Assembly: GCF_910592395.1 (NCBI RefSeq)
Contig: NC_088313.1
Location: 9,490,501 to 9,554,500 of the forward strand
Reading direction: 5' to 3'
Length of the DNA: 64,000 nucleotides
Source of the DNA: Lineus longissimus
Lineage: Eukaryota > Nemertea > Pilidiophora > Heteronemertea > Lineidae
Made by a program: the position numbers and the translations under genes. Each line of letters opens with the position of its first letter. Position 1 is the stretch's first letter. Below are positions 34,376 to 46,035 of this stretch, in pieces. The notes beneath the pieces were generated by a model. That model saw only the letters and a program-made list of their open reading frames with translations. It was not told where the DNA came from and did not search any database.

Positions 34376-36205
34376 AAGAAAAAATCAAACAATAAGGGTG
34401 AACAAATACCAAGTTCGTTCAGTGTAAATAATGTACAAACAACCGATAAAACAGTTATAGCCAATGGTTTTAATGACTTCTTTGTAAATATCGGTCCTAA
34501 ACTTTCAAAAAACATAAAGTCTATCACCACTGATTTCAAACATTACCTTGATAATCAAAGAGATAAGATCTTTCAATTTACGAAAATAAACCGAATGGAT
34601 ATTGCTAAAGTAATTGAGAATCTAAATCCGAAACCTAGCAGTGGCTGGGATGGTATATCCACTAAACTCTTAAAAATGTGCAAATTTGAAATTCTTGACA
34701 TTGTCACAGCTTTAGTAAACCGCTCTCTTGAATCAGGCATTTTCCCAGACAATCTTAAAATAGCAAAAGTTATTCCGTTATTTAAAAAAGGGGAAAAAGA
34801 TTCATTTAACAACTACCGACCAATATCCCTTCTTACATCAATCTCAAAAATCTATGAAAGAATCATACATGATCAACTCACTAAATATCTCGTCGACAAC
34901 AAAATAATCTTTGAAAGTCAATATGGTTTCCGAAAAAAACACTCAACAGACCTCGCCGCAGCAGAGTTAATTGATAGAATAACTAAAACCTTGGATAACA
35001 ACAAGAAATCAATTGCCATATTTATGGATCTGTCCAAGGCTTTCGATACATTGGATCATAATATCTTATTACATAAACTTAGCCTTTACGGTCTTACTGA
35101 CTCTGCTCTAAATCTCATGAAAACTTATATATCCAACAGACGTCAATATGTTGATTTCTCTGGTTACACCTCCGACCATGCTGTCATTAAAACGGGTGTA
35201 CCCCAAGGGTCGATCTTAGGGCCTCTCCTTTTTACCATTTACATCAATGATCTGAACAAAGCAAGTAAATTCTTCAATTTTATAATGTTTGCGGACGATA
35301 CAACTTCACTTAGCGAATTACATTCTTTCTCTACCAAGGTAAACCACATATTAAACACCGAGCTATTAAACATAGCAAACTGGTTAAAAGCAAATAAATT
35401 ATCTTTAAATATCTCAAAAACTAAATTTATGATCTTTGAACGAACACACAAAATTTTTAATGGCATCCTAGATTTACAAATTGAAGGCACGAAACTTGAA
35501 TGTGTTGAATCGTTTAACTTCCTTGGATTACTTATAAATAAGGATCTTACTTGGACTTCACATATAAATCATATTTCAAAAAAAATATCAAGGGCAACCG
35601 GCATTATCAATTATTTAAAACATTTTATTCCACAGAAAATTCTAATAACGATTTACCACTCTCTTATCTCTGCTCATCTTAACTATCAAATATTATCTTG
35701 GGGCTATGATCACAACGAAATTTTAAAATTACAAAAGAAAGCTATTCGTGCCATTACTCTCAGTCATCCTATTAGTCACACTGACCCTTTATTCATAAAG
35801 CTGAAACTACTCAAACTACCGGACTTACACAAATTAATTGAAATAAAATTTCTGTATAGATTTAAAAAAAAGGATTTACCAGACGTGTACTTCATGCACA
35901 ATTTTTTCTCATTTAACAGTGATGTTCATTACTATCCCACAAGAATTAATGATAAATTTAAAATACCAAATGTAAGACACGAATATGCCAAAATGACACC
36001 ACGATACAGTTTAACTAAATTATATAATTCTCTCTCAAAACAAACTCTAAACAAACTCCACTCAAATTTTAGCTTAAAATCCTTTTCAACATACTACAAA
36101 AATGAAATTTTGGGTTCCTATAATAAAAAGTGCCAAATTCGCAACTGTTATGTTTGCGACATTCGTCTTATAACTGTTATGACTCACTCCTTCACTGTAA
36201 AATAG
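34376..36205 (+). CDS. LINE reverse transcriptase, open frame of about 600 residues
   Basis: Uninterrupted frame with all RT core blocks in order: GWDGISTKLLK, NNYRPISLLTSISKIYERI, QYGFRKKHST, FMDLSKAFDTLDH, GVPQGSILGPLLFTIYINDL and the catalytic FADDTT, then the thumb (FNFLGLLINKDLTWTSHI) and a C-terminal cysteine end CQIRNCYVC. The frame's first 17 or so codons are translated satellite and do not belong to it; the true N-terminus with APE endonuclease is lost. No stops, so the copy is fairly young. Jockey/CR1-type; clade not resolved. It cannot move by itself. Confidence 0.88.
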   Translation, partial: KKKSNNKGEQIPSSFSVNNVQTTDKTVIANGFNDFFVNIGPKLSKNIKSITTDFKHYLDNQRDKIFQFTKINRMDIAKVIENLNPKPSSGWDGISTKLLKMCKFEILDIVTALVNRSLESGIFPDNLKIAKVIPLFKKGEKDSFNNYRPISLLTSISKIYERIIHDQLTKYLVDNKIIFESQYGFRKKHSTDLAAAELIDRITKTLDNNKKSIAIFMDLSKAFDTLDHNILLHKLSLYGLTDSALNLMKTYISNRRQYVDFSGYTSDHAVIKTGVPQGSILGPLLFTIYINDLNKASKFFNFIMFADDTTSLSELHSFSTKVNHILNTELLNIANWLKANKLSLNISKTKFMIFERTHKIFNGILDLQIEGTKLECVESFNFLGLLINKDLTWTSHINHISKKISRATGIINYLKHFIPQKILITIYHSLISAHLNYQILSWGYDHNEILKLQKKAIRAITLSHPISHTDPLFIKLKLLKLPDLHKLIEIKFLYRFKKKDLPDVYFMHNFFSFNSDVHYYPTRINDKFKIPNVRHEYAKMTPRYSLTKLYNSLSKQTLNKLHSNFSLKSFSTYYKNEILGSYNKKCQIRNCYVCDIRLITVMTHSFTVK

Positions 36206-36365
36206 AACTGTCTTGTAAATTAAATTGTAAATCCTGTATATAATAATTAACATTGTACTACATGTAATTCATAAGGGAGCAGGCATTAAGCGGCCAATCT
36301 GGTCTTGTTCTGCTCCCGACCACAATCAATATTATGTATTTCATTAATGCACCTTGTAAATTTTG

Positions 36366-36423
36366 TTGGTCGAATAAATATTCATATTCATATTCATATT
36401 CATATATTCATATTCATATTCAT
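36366..36423 (+). repeat. (ATTCAT)n microsatellite tail of the LINE
   Basis: About nine TTCATA units with one shortened unit, at the LINE 3' end. Confidence 0.9.
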
Positions 36424-36426
36424 AAG

Positions 36427-36850
36427 TGACATATGTTCGAGGACACCTTGTTGGGTGATTGTGACAGCACATTGAAGACCTGTCTCTGGTGGCATCCCTT
36501 TGAGAGCACACCGAAAACTTGCCTCCAAAAGGGACATCTTGTTGATACCATCTTGTATTCTGATTGAGACAAGACTATGTTTCCATAAGTGACATCTATA
36601 TGAGGACACCTTGCTGATTGGGACAGCACATCGAAGACTTGCCTCCAAAAGGGAATCTCTTTATGTCAATGTTGTTGACTGATTGAGACAAGACAGTCAT
36701 GTGTCCATAAGTGACACCTCCATGCGACATTTTGTTGGCTTATTGGGAGGGCACACTAAATACTTGTCTCTATAAATATCATCTCTATGAGACTATCTTG
36801 TTGATTGATTGGGACAGCACACTGAAGACTTGTCTCCATCAGGAATATAA
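36427..36850. repeat. Satellite array, right part
   Basis: About six more units of the same 68-bp satellite (ATAAGTGACAT, ACACCTTGTTGG, GACAGCACATTGAAGAC), resuming after the LINE. Confidence 0.85.
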
Positions 36851-38935
36851 CAGAAAAGAGGCGGCGGAAGGGGCTCTTTAGATAATGGCTGAAATTACAG
36901 CTAAAATCATTACGAATGTTTCCATTTCATCATATTTTGTTGGTAGGGCATAGATCTCAACATTATTTACATTCGGTGCAAATCGACTACGTTTGGAGTG
37001 TTCAAATGGACCCTTTCAATATTGGGTGGGGTACTTTTGGGGGCTATTTTCAAAAAATTTCAATTAAAAAACAAATTTACCGTGCGATGGACATATATAC
37101 CAGTTTTATATGAATAAATGACTGTTCCTGATCATTTCCACCAAAAAAAGTATAGTTGCCATATTCCACTGATAAATCAGGTACTAAGGGTTGGGTATAA
37201 GGATTTTCAGTGAAAGTTAACCGAAAAACCTAAAATTATGAATTATAGTTTTTTTTATCTGTTTTTGGTATGAGGGGATTACAAATGATGAAACGGACTA
37301 AAAGTAAGTTGTTCAGTGTGAATTACAGAAAATATAAGGGTTAGATCGGTCAAAAAGGGCCAAAATAAGACCTAATGCAATACGCCTAAGAATTGCCTAA
37401 AATCACCTCATCCACTGGGACAATTTCCTGTTATATTCCCAATTCTGCACAGATCTAATTCAAGACAAACGGTATCTTACATTTTTCTCGGTTGTTGGTG
37501 GTGCCGAACGAGTTGAAAATGCCATTTTCTGAAGGACAGTCACAATTTTGTCTTCCACATCATTTGTTTTTGTTAAAAAATAACTCAAGTGTGGTTTTTG
37601 CATTCAAACCAGTTTTCCATGCATAAATGAACACTACATATCGCCTTTGTAACAGAAAAACAATAGACCTTGGGATAAATCACAAATGAAATCAGAGAAA
37701 GTGTTAAAACAGACAAGGAGGAAGGATGTGACAAAGTTAAAGTGTCCTTAGCTTAAGTGACTTTATATCATATGAAAAAACTTTTATTTCAATATAAAGC
37801 CATGTTTCATGTAATATTATTATATTTCCTACCTTTACCGAACCATCAATGCAGTTTTTGAGCAACTGGTGAGGTTATCAGGGTTAGGGTTAGTGTTGGA
37901 ACACACAAAATTCCCAATAGTCAATACACAGAAGTGGGCGTGATCAGGGCAGCACCGTGATTCTAACATTTTCTGCTCGTTAAATCAGACATTCTCGGAT
38001 TTCTACTAGCTAGCCCAAGACATTGCGACGATGTAGGCTCTGGTCAAGGTTTAATATCGATTGATGCAAATTTTATGTTATGTTTTGTCTTGTTTTCATG
38101 TTCAATCTCCCTCGTTTGAAAAAGCCGGCTGACATGTCATGTCTGTGTTTATACACGTGCATTTATTTACACCTTAAATACACAGTCTCAGGGCAGCTAG
38201 TGCGCGCGCAGCTAACACGCGCACATGAGCCTGCGGCGCCTAACGGCCAACCCTAAAACCAACTACTGCTTTTAGCGTTATTCCAATGTTAGTGCCCTCA
38301 CAGACGTACGGCTGGTCTTCGGACTTGTGAGATGTCGGACTTGTATAGAGGAGGGAATCTTGCCTGATCAAAGCGCCTTTGAGATATCATAATATTAACC
38401 ATATATCCACATAAATCAATCAGGGGTTTCAAGGAGCAACCAGAAGGCGCTCACTTGAAGAACCAAGCAGCGACTCGCGGTCGCCAGGATCACGAGGCCG
38501 AATCTTTTCCGTTTTCGGACACGCAGGTGAACAATGGCTTTACAACAACTTGTTCATGACCATGCAATCATTGTCCGCCGGTTTGACGGCATCATGTGCA
38601 GCGCTATGTTAACCCAGCCCAAGGCAGAAGTGACATAGAGCTACAATGGTTTGATGGTCATTAACTTTTGTGCAGAAATTAGAGACTTTCAGCCAAGTCG
38701 AATCTCCTGCCCGTATAACGTATCCCTACAGTTTTGTGCACGACGTCATGAGTTTGTTTAGTTCGGACAAGTGATATCGCATCAGTATACGGAAAAACGA
38801 AAGATGTCTATGCGGGAAGCAGTATATACGTGTGATATTGAACAATTTAACTTGCATTTGCAGCTAAATTGAGACTTCTATCATCGTGTACGTTTTGACA
38901 TTGCTGAAAGTCATTATTAAGGAGTTTTCGCAAAG
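36851..38935. other. Non-coding spacer
   Basis: No supported gene. The segment 38285-38350 carries ATGTTAGTGCCCTC followed by CGGACTTGTGAGATGTC units, matching the dispersed family at 22170-23085. Confidence 0.45.
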
Positions 38936-39030
38936 CCCCCGAAACGTTCACGTGAATGCCTATCCTATTGTTCGACTTCGTTATCACGAGGTCGAACATT
39001 GAGATAGGCGCTCACGTTGGCGTTCCGGGG
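38936..39030. other. 95-nt imperfect hairpin
   Basis: Arms 38936-38976 and 38991-39030 pair over about 40 bases with roughly 80 percent match (GTTCGAC with GTCGAAC, GCCTATC with GATAGGC, CACGTGA with TCACGTT), closing a 14-base loop. Size and mismatch pattern would suit a pre-miRNA or a tiny MITE. Expression unknown. Confidence 0.45.
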
Positions 39031-39351
39031 ATTGTGCCGCTGCCATACTCACAGTCGAGTACAGGGTGTCAAAGTAGTCTTGCTACATGTACCTTTAAAG
39101 AGTTGTATCACTTTTTTAAATGGCATATTTTTCTAAGACTAAAGAATTATATTACTATTAGTAAGGATGTGATTTTGTAGGACGAAACCCCATCGAAAAG
39201 TATAAGCCACTTTCCATTACCAGCCATTATAATCAGTCTAAAATATACGTACTTGACAGGAGGCGTTAATGTCTCAATTTCAAGTTGCAATTTCCACAAA
39301 GTGGGTGTTAGTGAGTTAGGTGATCGAAACACGAGGCAAATGATACTACAG

Positions 39352-41671
39352 TTATATTGGATAGGAAAAATCAGGATTAAATGAATTGTCAAATTCGGTT
39401 ACGTCTTTGCCCCGGAATAGAATTCTTTTAATCACAGATTTTTTAAGCCAGTTCAGTCTACTTTGCGAAAACCTATGATCGAGGTTAAAATACTTCTTAA
39501 TGAACGCGTAGTCCACGATGTAGGTTTTATTTTTCTTCAGATTGGGCTTTCCATGAATCCTCATTCGCAAATTTGGCGAGGTACTGTTCAACAACGGATT
39601 CGGCTTTCCATCGACAATTGGCAGAAGGGCCGATAGCAGGAATTGTAATTGAGTTGATCGCTTGTTATCCGCCTTGTATTTAGTATTGCCCGGATGACCT
39701 GGTCTCGAATTGGTACTATGAAGAACATTGTACTGATACCTGCTTGAGCTATACAACATGTTGGCCAGACCATTATTGATAACACTCGATGCCCACCAGG
39801 ATTGTGCTTCAAACTCAGTACTGTAGGGCAGTAGGAAAGATAATGTGTCACGGTGATAAGCCACCATCATTGCATCAAAATGGTAATTTGAATTAACAAG
39901 TGACTTCTTGTTATAGAAATGATGTCCTTGCTGTGTGTAATGTGGATAGCTGATTGCCGGCACGTGAGCGCCCAAGAACTGTTCAAAGCACGTCCACACA
40001 ACGTCGCTATTGCAACCGCGTTCACTTTTCCACCTACGACCATAATAACTGAACGACAATGTAGTGTCGTCGTCGAGAAATATGAAATACTTATAACCCT
40101 TCTTCGACATTCGACTCCCACGTTCAACGGCGTGTTCCAGCAGAAGATTCCTCCCAGTGGTCCACGTGCTATTAGGCCAGTATAAATCGCCAGACTCCGA
40201 CGAGTATGTCAGCCATAGAACATCCCGATTTGAGTTTGACACAAGTTGATCGAGCATCGTGACGCTTGCGCCTTGTATTAGATACACGTAGTCTTTCGCA
40301 ACTTTGACTGGCGGAAAGATATAGCCGACACATTCCAAATCACGTATCCAGGCCAGGGCTAAATCGATATCCGTCCGCCCGATAATATCGATTTGGTAGA
40401 GCTCTGTGTAAAGATCGATCATGTTCTGCGCCAACGAAACGGTTTTCGGGATCCAGTTCACCAGGAAGTTGATCAGTCGGCTGGCTTTATAGTAGACATC
40501 CATTTCATTGTGAAAATCAACCATATACGAATGCGCGTTACGGATTTGATTGACGTATGGCGGACCGAAAGCGATGTGACCGTCGGTGTCCCAGACTAAG
40601 CGTTGCGTAAAATATGACCGCCAAATATCCGACACGCGCCCGTCTACGCTTGCCGGCAGGAGCAGACCCCAGAAGGCGAACTGTGCATGCATCGTTGCCT
40701 GGGCGTTGTAGGGCGACATGATGTAATGCGGTAGAGCGTGATACTTCTCCACCATCTCGAACTGAAAAGGAATTTTCTGCGTCAGTCTATAGATGGCGTC
40801 CACGTCGGGGTCGGTTTGGGCTAAATAGTTGATCACCGCGACTTTTTCCGGCTTGACGGTACCAATCACTTTCATGTTTTTCGTGTTGGAATCCTTGATT
40901 TTATCCAGCGGCAACCCCCTCGGCCAAAAGGTTGTGTTGGGTTTTATATAAGGAATGTAGGGATTGTACACGTGCCCGGCGACCTGTATCAAATCAAATT
41001 TAATCGAAGAATCCAGAAGCGGCTCTGACACCGGAAACTTCGGGAAGTTGTCATCGTCGGTGTCGTAGATCCACTTGGCCCCGTTAGCCACGGCGTACAT
41101 GAAGCCAATGTTTTTGCGACTGAAATGATTCCATGGAATATGCTGGCAGATATGGTACGGACAGCGCTCTTGCCAGGCAACGTCTAGAAAGATCAGATTG
41201 GGAAATGACGGAACTACTGTGGTAGGGCCCTTCTTGTCACCGACCAGTACCAGACACCACTTTGGCATCTTCAGTAGGTCTTTCACGGCGTCGGTCAAAT
41301 TGAAGATAGTCGTGACCACCACCCATTTGTCGCAGGTCATTTGAGCCCGATGCGGAGTTACCTTGAAAGAATAAATTAATAATAAGTTAATTAAACTGTT
41401 TCGTATTTACAGTAAAAAATGGCGAGTACAAAATATGAAAATATCTTTAAGAACAGCACAAAATAAAAAATAACATAATTCAAGTATTAAACGTACCTTA
41501 TCACAGCTAGCAGTTGATTTCGTCTTTCCAGTACACCTGTCTGAAACAGGTTCGAAGCGCTGGTGTACTTTGTCATTGCCGAATTTTAGGATCCCGTGGC
41601 TGAACACGAAAATTATCAAAGTGACGCAAACCAAAATTCCAAGGACAGTTTTGAAAGACATCAGGGAGTCA
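39352..41671 (-). CDS. STELLO/DUF288-type glycosyltransferase-like membrane protein
   Basis: Two coding exons on the minus strand, 41661-41497 (55 codons) and 41361-39352 (669 codons plus stop), joined in phase 0 across a 135-bp intron with GT/AG ends; total 724 residues. A further acceptor just upstream (41672-41673) implies a 5'UTR intron. Residues 6-21 are a signal-anchor helix (VLGILVCVTLIIFVF), giving type II topology, likely Golgi. The body opens WVVVTTIFNLTDAVKDL and CLVLVGDKKGP, then NHFSRKNIGFMYA and the acidic motif YDTDDDN at about 154-160, matching DUF288/STELLO proteins. A second half has YFIFLDDDTTLSF at about 481-492. In plants STELLO proteins are Golgi partners of cellulose synthase; the animal role is unknown to me. 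No frame damage. Pogo B lies about 430 bp upstream. Confidence 0.85.
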
Positions 41672-42097
41672 CTAGAAAATACAAATAAAGCATATTGACA
41701 TAACTATAAGTCGCAAGTACATGCATCTTAGAACGATAACATGGGTGGGGATTCGGACAGTGTCATGAAGGCACTGTCCACTATCATGACTATGGTAACC
41801 AAAGCGCTAGTGAACGTCGGCAGTCAAATTGAAAGCGCAGGCACTCACAAGTATCCAGAAATGAATATTTCCTGTTCTATGGCACTCGACGTGGTTCGCT
41901 GGTTGGTATAGATAATAATTTGAACACATAATAGTTTTATATTGATGTAGCTGTCCTGATTAAGTAGAGAAATAAGCGTTTTTGTAGCCCTACGCAAAAT
42001 ATAGGTACAAACTACGCTTATTTCTAACATATCTGCCGCAGTTGGGAAGACTTTTTCACGTGCTATGTTGTGTAGCATGTACACACGAATAGGCATA
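41672..42097. other. Upstream region of the STELLO-like gene
   Basis: Contains the end of a putative 5'UTR intron and presumably the promoter. No TATA box or other site is clear enough to call. Confidence 0.35.
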
Positions 42098-43743
42098 CTG
42101 TATAGTATGCGTTAATCGGTCGGCCCGCGAAACTTGTTCGAATGGAAAGTCGTTGAATATCTCGATTCTAGGTCTAGTTAAGTTGATTACGCATCTCTCC
42201 ATACAACACCATGTCAATTTTGTTGGTGCACCATAGCCTTTCTTGTAGCGAGTAGGCCTTGAAGAAATGTGACAATATGAAGAAGAGGTCGGATGAGTAA
42301 GGCCTCTGTGGGCGCATGTTTGCATTACATTCCTCGTTTGAAGACGAAACCAAAATCATGTCCGGTGTGAAATTTCTAACACTCCCCGTCATTCTGGACA
42401 GTTTCGTATTGCCTATGGATAATGGAGTATATGATGATGTTGATATCCGACCTCCTCGCCGTTACCGATCATACTCTCTAGAAGAAAAAATCCGTCTATT
42501 GGATGACTTCAACAGTGAAAAAATAAAGCACCCTTGTGGTATTTTATCGACTCAGTTTGCAAGGGACCATAACATTCCCCCGACTACTCTGCGTCGATGG
42601 CTGTTGGAACAGGATGAACTCCGTGAGAGACATCATCAAGTCACCAGTAGGCAGTCGCAGAGGCGTCGGCAGAGACAAAGAGGCATCAGTGAGTGCTACT
42701 TCAACCCATTTATCTCCCGCCCGGCATGTTTGGGTTGCCGAAGTTGTCACCACATTCCATTTTCCATGTTCCTCAGAATCACTGTTTTTCGATGATTTAT
42801 CCGTTAGCTTCTTGGCTTCGGTGAAAATATAGATGCGGCAGCAGTGAGCAAAGGCTTCATCCATTTGTCATACAAGGTGAATCAAGGGTTAGGGTTCGTT
42901 AGAATATGGTTAAGCAAATCACTCCCTTTCAGCACTCTGGCCAGAGGTTGACAGATTTGTGCGTTAGTGGATGGAGGCCAGACGACAACGAGGAGTACCA
43001 CTCTCGGCGAAGACCTGATGATTCAAGCCCAACGTTCATTCCTGGCGTGGTGGGATGAGCTTCCCCAACAGCAACAACTGGAATACCGTGAGCATCGGCC
43101 TCAACAAGCTGAATGCAGGACGACCAACGGTTGGCTGACCGGTTTTCACTCCAGGAATGGCATAAGCTATCGGAAGCAATGTAAAAAGTCCTCAGCTATC
43201 CCAGAAAACGCGGATGAACGTGTTGCAAATTTTCGGCAGCAAGTTGCCCAGACTGTTGACATCAATGGAATAGACCTTGTTATAAATATGAAAGAAACTT
43301 TTCCACTTTATGACATGGCACCACAGTACAAATACAACGCAAAGAGAGCGAAACAAATTGATGTGCTTACTTCTCGTGGTAACTCAAAATTAGGGTGCAC
43401 TGTCACATTGGGTATAACAGTAAATGACAGGAAAATGCCTCCAAGTGTTATCTTCTAAGGCCTAAGGGCAGACGGCGCAGAAATTGAGGGTTAGAGGAAA
43501 ATGCTCCCAACAACGTTCGTGTATCGGCGTCCGAAACGGAATGGGCCAACTGGCAGACCCTTCTTTCATGGGTCTTATTCCCTTTGTAGGGGACGAATTT
43601 CCGTTCCTGTTGACATGGGGCATGTTCCCGTCCCATCGATATGTACAGGTGAAGCGTCACATTGAAGATGCGCCAGGTTTTGTAGAGATGGTCCCAGGGA
43701 GATGTACCTCGCTGGTTCAACCCCTTGATCGAACAATCATCCG

Positions 43744-45377
43744 GGGCCTTATTCACAAAAGCCTCGCAAACGCTTCGCAATCGCAAACACCTCGCCTAGC
43801 AAAATTTTCTAATCACAAAAGCCTCGCTACGCAATCGCTTCGCCAGGTCGTCGGTAATTTAGCGAATTCACAGTGTCTTCACAAACTCCTCGCACGCATT
43901 GCGGGTGATTTCATGAAGACATCGCTCACGCTTCGCAATCGCAGTGTGGTCGCTCAACCCTCGTTAACTCCATAATTTTAGCGAGAGCTTTTGGGCTCTC
44001 GCAAAGCATTCACACGAAGAAAACATGGCGCTCCTTTTTGCAATAGAAGAGGAAAATCAACGACATTTTCGCCGAAATAGGATATTTAGAGACCGGGTAA
44101 ATCCGCTGGACATTTACGATGACGTAGACTTGATGAAGAGGTTTCGTATGCCACGTCACGTTATTCTGGAAGTTGTGGATTTGATCAAAGAAGATGTAGA
44201 ACATCCAACACAACGATCTCATGCTTTACCGGCAAGTTTACAGGTGATGTGCGCCCTCCGTTATTATGCAACGGGAGATCTGCAGTTTGTAAGTGGGGAC
44301 CTCAATGGCATTAGTCAAGCATCTGTGTCACGAATTGTTTATAGAGTTTCCACAGCACTGGAAAGGAAGGCGTCACACGTTATAACATTTCCACGAGATC
44401 ACCATCTCCAACAAGAAGTAAAAGAGGGTTTCTATAATCAAGAGCGCCGCCGCATACCAAATGTACTTGGCTGTGTAGATGGAAGCTTGGTTGGAATAAA
44501 GGCTCCCTCGGTCCAAGAAGAAGCCTACGTCAGCCGAAAACATTCCCACGCAATCAACGTGCAAGGCATATGTGACCATACCTTGAAGTTTACCAATTTG
44601 GTGGCAAAATGGCCAGGTAGTACTCATGATGCCTTTATCTGGAACAACTGTAGATTAAATCGTAAATTTCAGAACGATGGGCTCCCAAATGGCTTTTTAT
44701 TGGGTGATAGTGCCTACCCATTGCTTCCTTGGTTGATCACTCCCTACGTCACCCACGAGATGCGGCGGAGGACGAATTCAATGCCCACCACAGAAGAATT
44801 CGGCAGAAGATCGAGAACGCATTCGGACGATGGAAAATGAGATGGCTTTGCCTCCACAAATATGGTAAGCTGACACATTATTCAAATGGTCGACTTAATC
44901 ATCGAATGTGGCCGTCAGGAGGCTGGACTCGTATTCATTAAGTCCCTACCATGACTGAAAGCAATTCTTTTGTTGAAACTTTGAAGTACCGGTATATAAT
45001 AGTTCCATGGGATTCCCCCAGACCAAGACCTCCTAAAACATACTTTGCACGAGAACAATATAATGTACTAGTAATGGGCCTTTCAATTTTTCCAGGCGGG
45101 GTTCTAACCCTTTCCCCAGAAAGGTGTGTTAAGGCTTCCCGGTCAATGCATACACGCATCGGTATGAGTCATTCGGACATTGTTAATGGATCACGTAATC
45201 AGTAATCGCGCCTGCGGAACTTTAGCGAATTCGCTAGCAGAGAGGGACAGCGAAGACATAGCGAAATATTGCGAAGGCCTTTGTGAAACGCTCGCTTCGC
45301 TAAGTTAGCGATTGCGCATGGGTTTCGCAAACGCTTCGCTTCGCAAATACTTAGCGAGACTTTTGTGAATAAGGCCC
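43744..45377 (+). mobile_element. PIF/Harbinger element nested in pogo B, 1.6 kb
   Basis: Inverted termini start GGGCCTTATTCACAAAAG and end in the complement at 45377. The flanks CCG (43741-43743) and CTG (45378-45380) fit a 3-bp target duplication with one change. Subterminal DNA is full of CTTCGC/GCGAAG words. It contains a HARBI1-type transposase gene. Confidence 0.85.
44025..44864 (+). pseudogene. HARBI1-type PIF/Harbinger transposase with a frameshift
   Basis: ATG 44025 opens a frame with the N-terminal helical region (ALRYYATGDLQFVSGDLNGIS, VSRIVYRVS) and the DDE domain: first Asp in VLGCVDGSLVGI, second in WPGSTHDAFIWNNC, then FLLGDSAYPLLPWLITPYV. Near 44758 a one-base slip moves into another frame carrying EFNAHHRRIRQKIENAFGRWKMRW, which supplies the catalytic Glu. 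A donor GTAAGC follows at 44865. The final exon and the companion Myb-like gene are not seen. All three catalytic residues are present, but the slip makes this copy inactive. Confidence 0.85.
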
Positions 45378-46035
45378 CTGATCTTTTAAAAGTAACATGC
45401 GAAGAAGGTGGAAAACCTGAAAAATCGACAAGAATGATGAAAATGGTCGTTGCGAATCTATAACCAGACAGACAGTTTTGCAAATCATAAGTGACTCCTG
45501 GCCATGGGCCCCCATAAATGAAGAGGCAGTCTGCACGTCCTGGCGTGCATGTAGCTGCTGCAACCTGATAACCACCCGTTCCAGAACACGTTGACGAAGA
45601 CATCGTTGATTTCGATATAGTTTTTTTCGAAAATGCCGAAGACGATGGTCTTGAATTTATAAATTTAGATGAAGATTTAGACCATGATTTGGCGTAAACC
45701 AATTATACCCTGTTAACAATTCTTCTCCTGTGTAGAAATCCTGTGACGAATGGTCAAAGTTTCAAGGCTACTGAATAAAATAGAATTCATGACAACAGGT
45801 GTCATCAGTTTTTCTTCAATCCCACTACTGGAATGCCAAGGGTTAATGCAGTTCAGCACGATGGTCATTCACGCAAGCAATGAGTGCAGACGAGTAGGCC
45901 TGAGCACTAATGAAATTGACCAGACCACTATTCTCGCGGATGACGGGTTGATCAATAGTTACCTGAACATGGATATTCAACGACTTTCCATTCGAACAAA
46001 TTTCGCGGGCCGACCGATTAACGCATACTATACAG

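Larger units (their letters stand above)
34376..36426 (+). mobile_element. 5'-truncated LINE inserted in the satellite
   Basis: AT-rich body of about 2.05 kb starting AAAAAATCAAACAATAAGGG and ending in an (ATTCAT) repeat (36366-36423). Satellite sequence CCATAA ends the left flank and CATAAGTGACAT begins the right, suggesting a short duplication CATAA. The endonuclease half is missing, as is usual for truncated LINE copies. Confidence 0.88.
42415..45697 (+). pseudogene. pogo B transposase, inactive and interrupted
   Basis: Exon one 42415-42688 (donor GTGAGT) encodes a psq-type helix-turn-helix (YSLEEKIRLLDDFNS). Exon two from 42933 encodes the CENP-B-like part (LWPEVDRFVR, then a TAG, then WMEARRQRGVPLSAKT), with a frame slip near 43016. 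The DDE domain follows, but the first catalytic site reads NMKETFP where element A has NMDETFM, so Asp is replaced by Lys. After a frame break near 43456 come GRCTSLVQPLDRTIIRG with the last Asp, then the Harbinger insertion at 43744. The C-terminal acidic tail (DFDIVFFENAEDDG to DLDHDLA) is at about 45590-45697. Confidence 0.85.
42098..46035 (+). mobile_element. pogo/Tigger-type DNA transposon B, 3.9 kb
   Basis: Inverted termini of about 64 bp start CTGTATAGTATGCGTTAATC and end in the complement at 46035, flanked by TA (42096-42097 and 46036-46037). The two termini are nearly identical. The interior holds a decayed transposase split by a Harbinger element. The start CTGTA and target TA are shared with element A, but the rest of the termini differ. 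Confidence 0.9.

Noticed and set aside
45199-45702. 167-codon minus frame
   Set aside because: It overlaps the pogo B C-terminus and Harbinger end on the opposite strand and shows no domain; a shadow frame.
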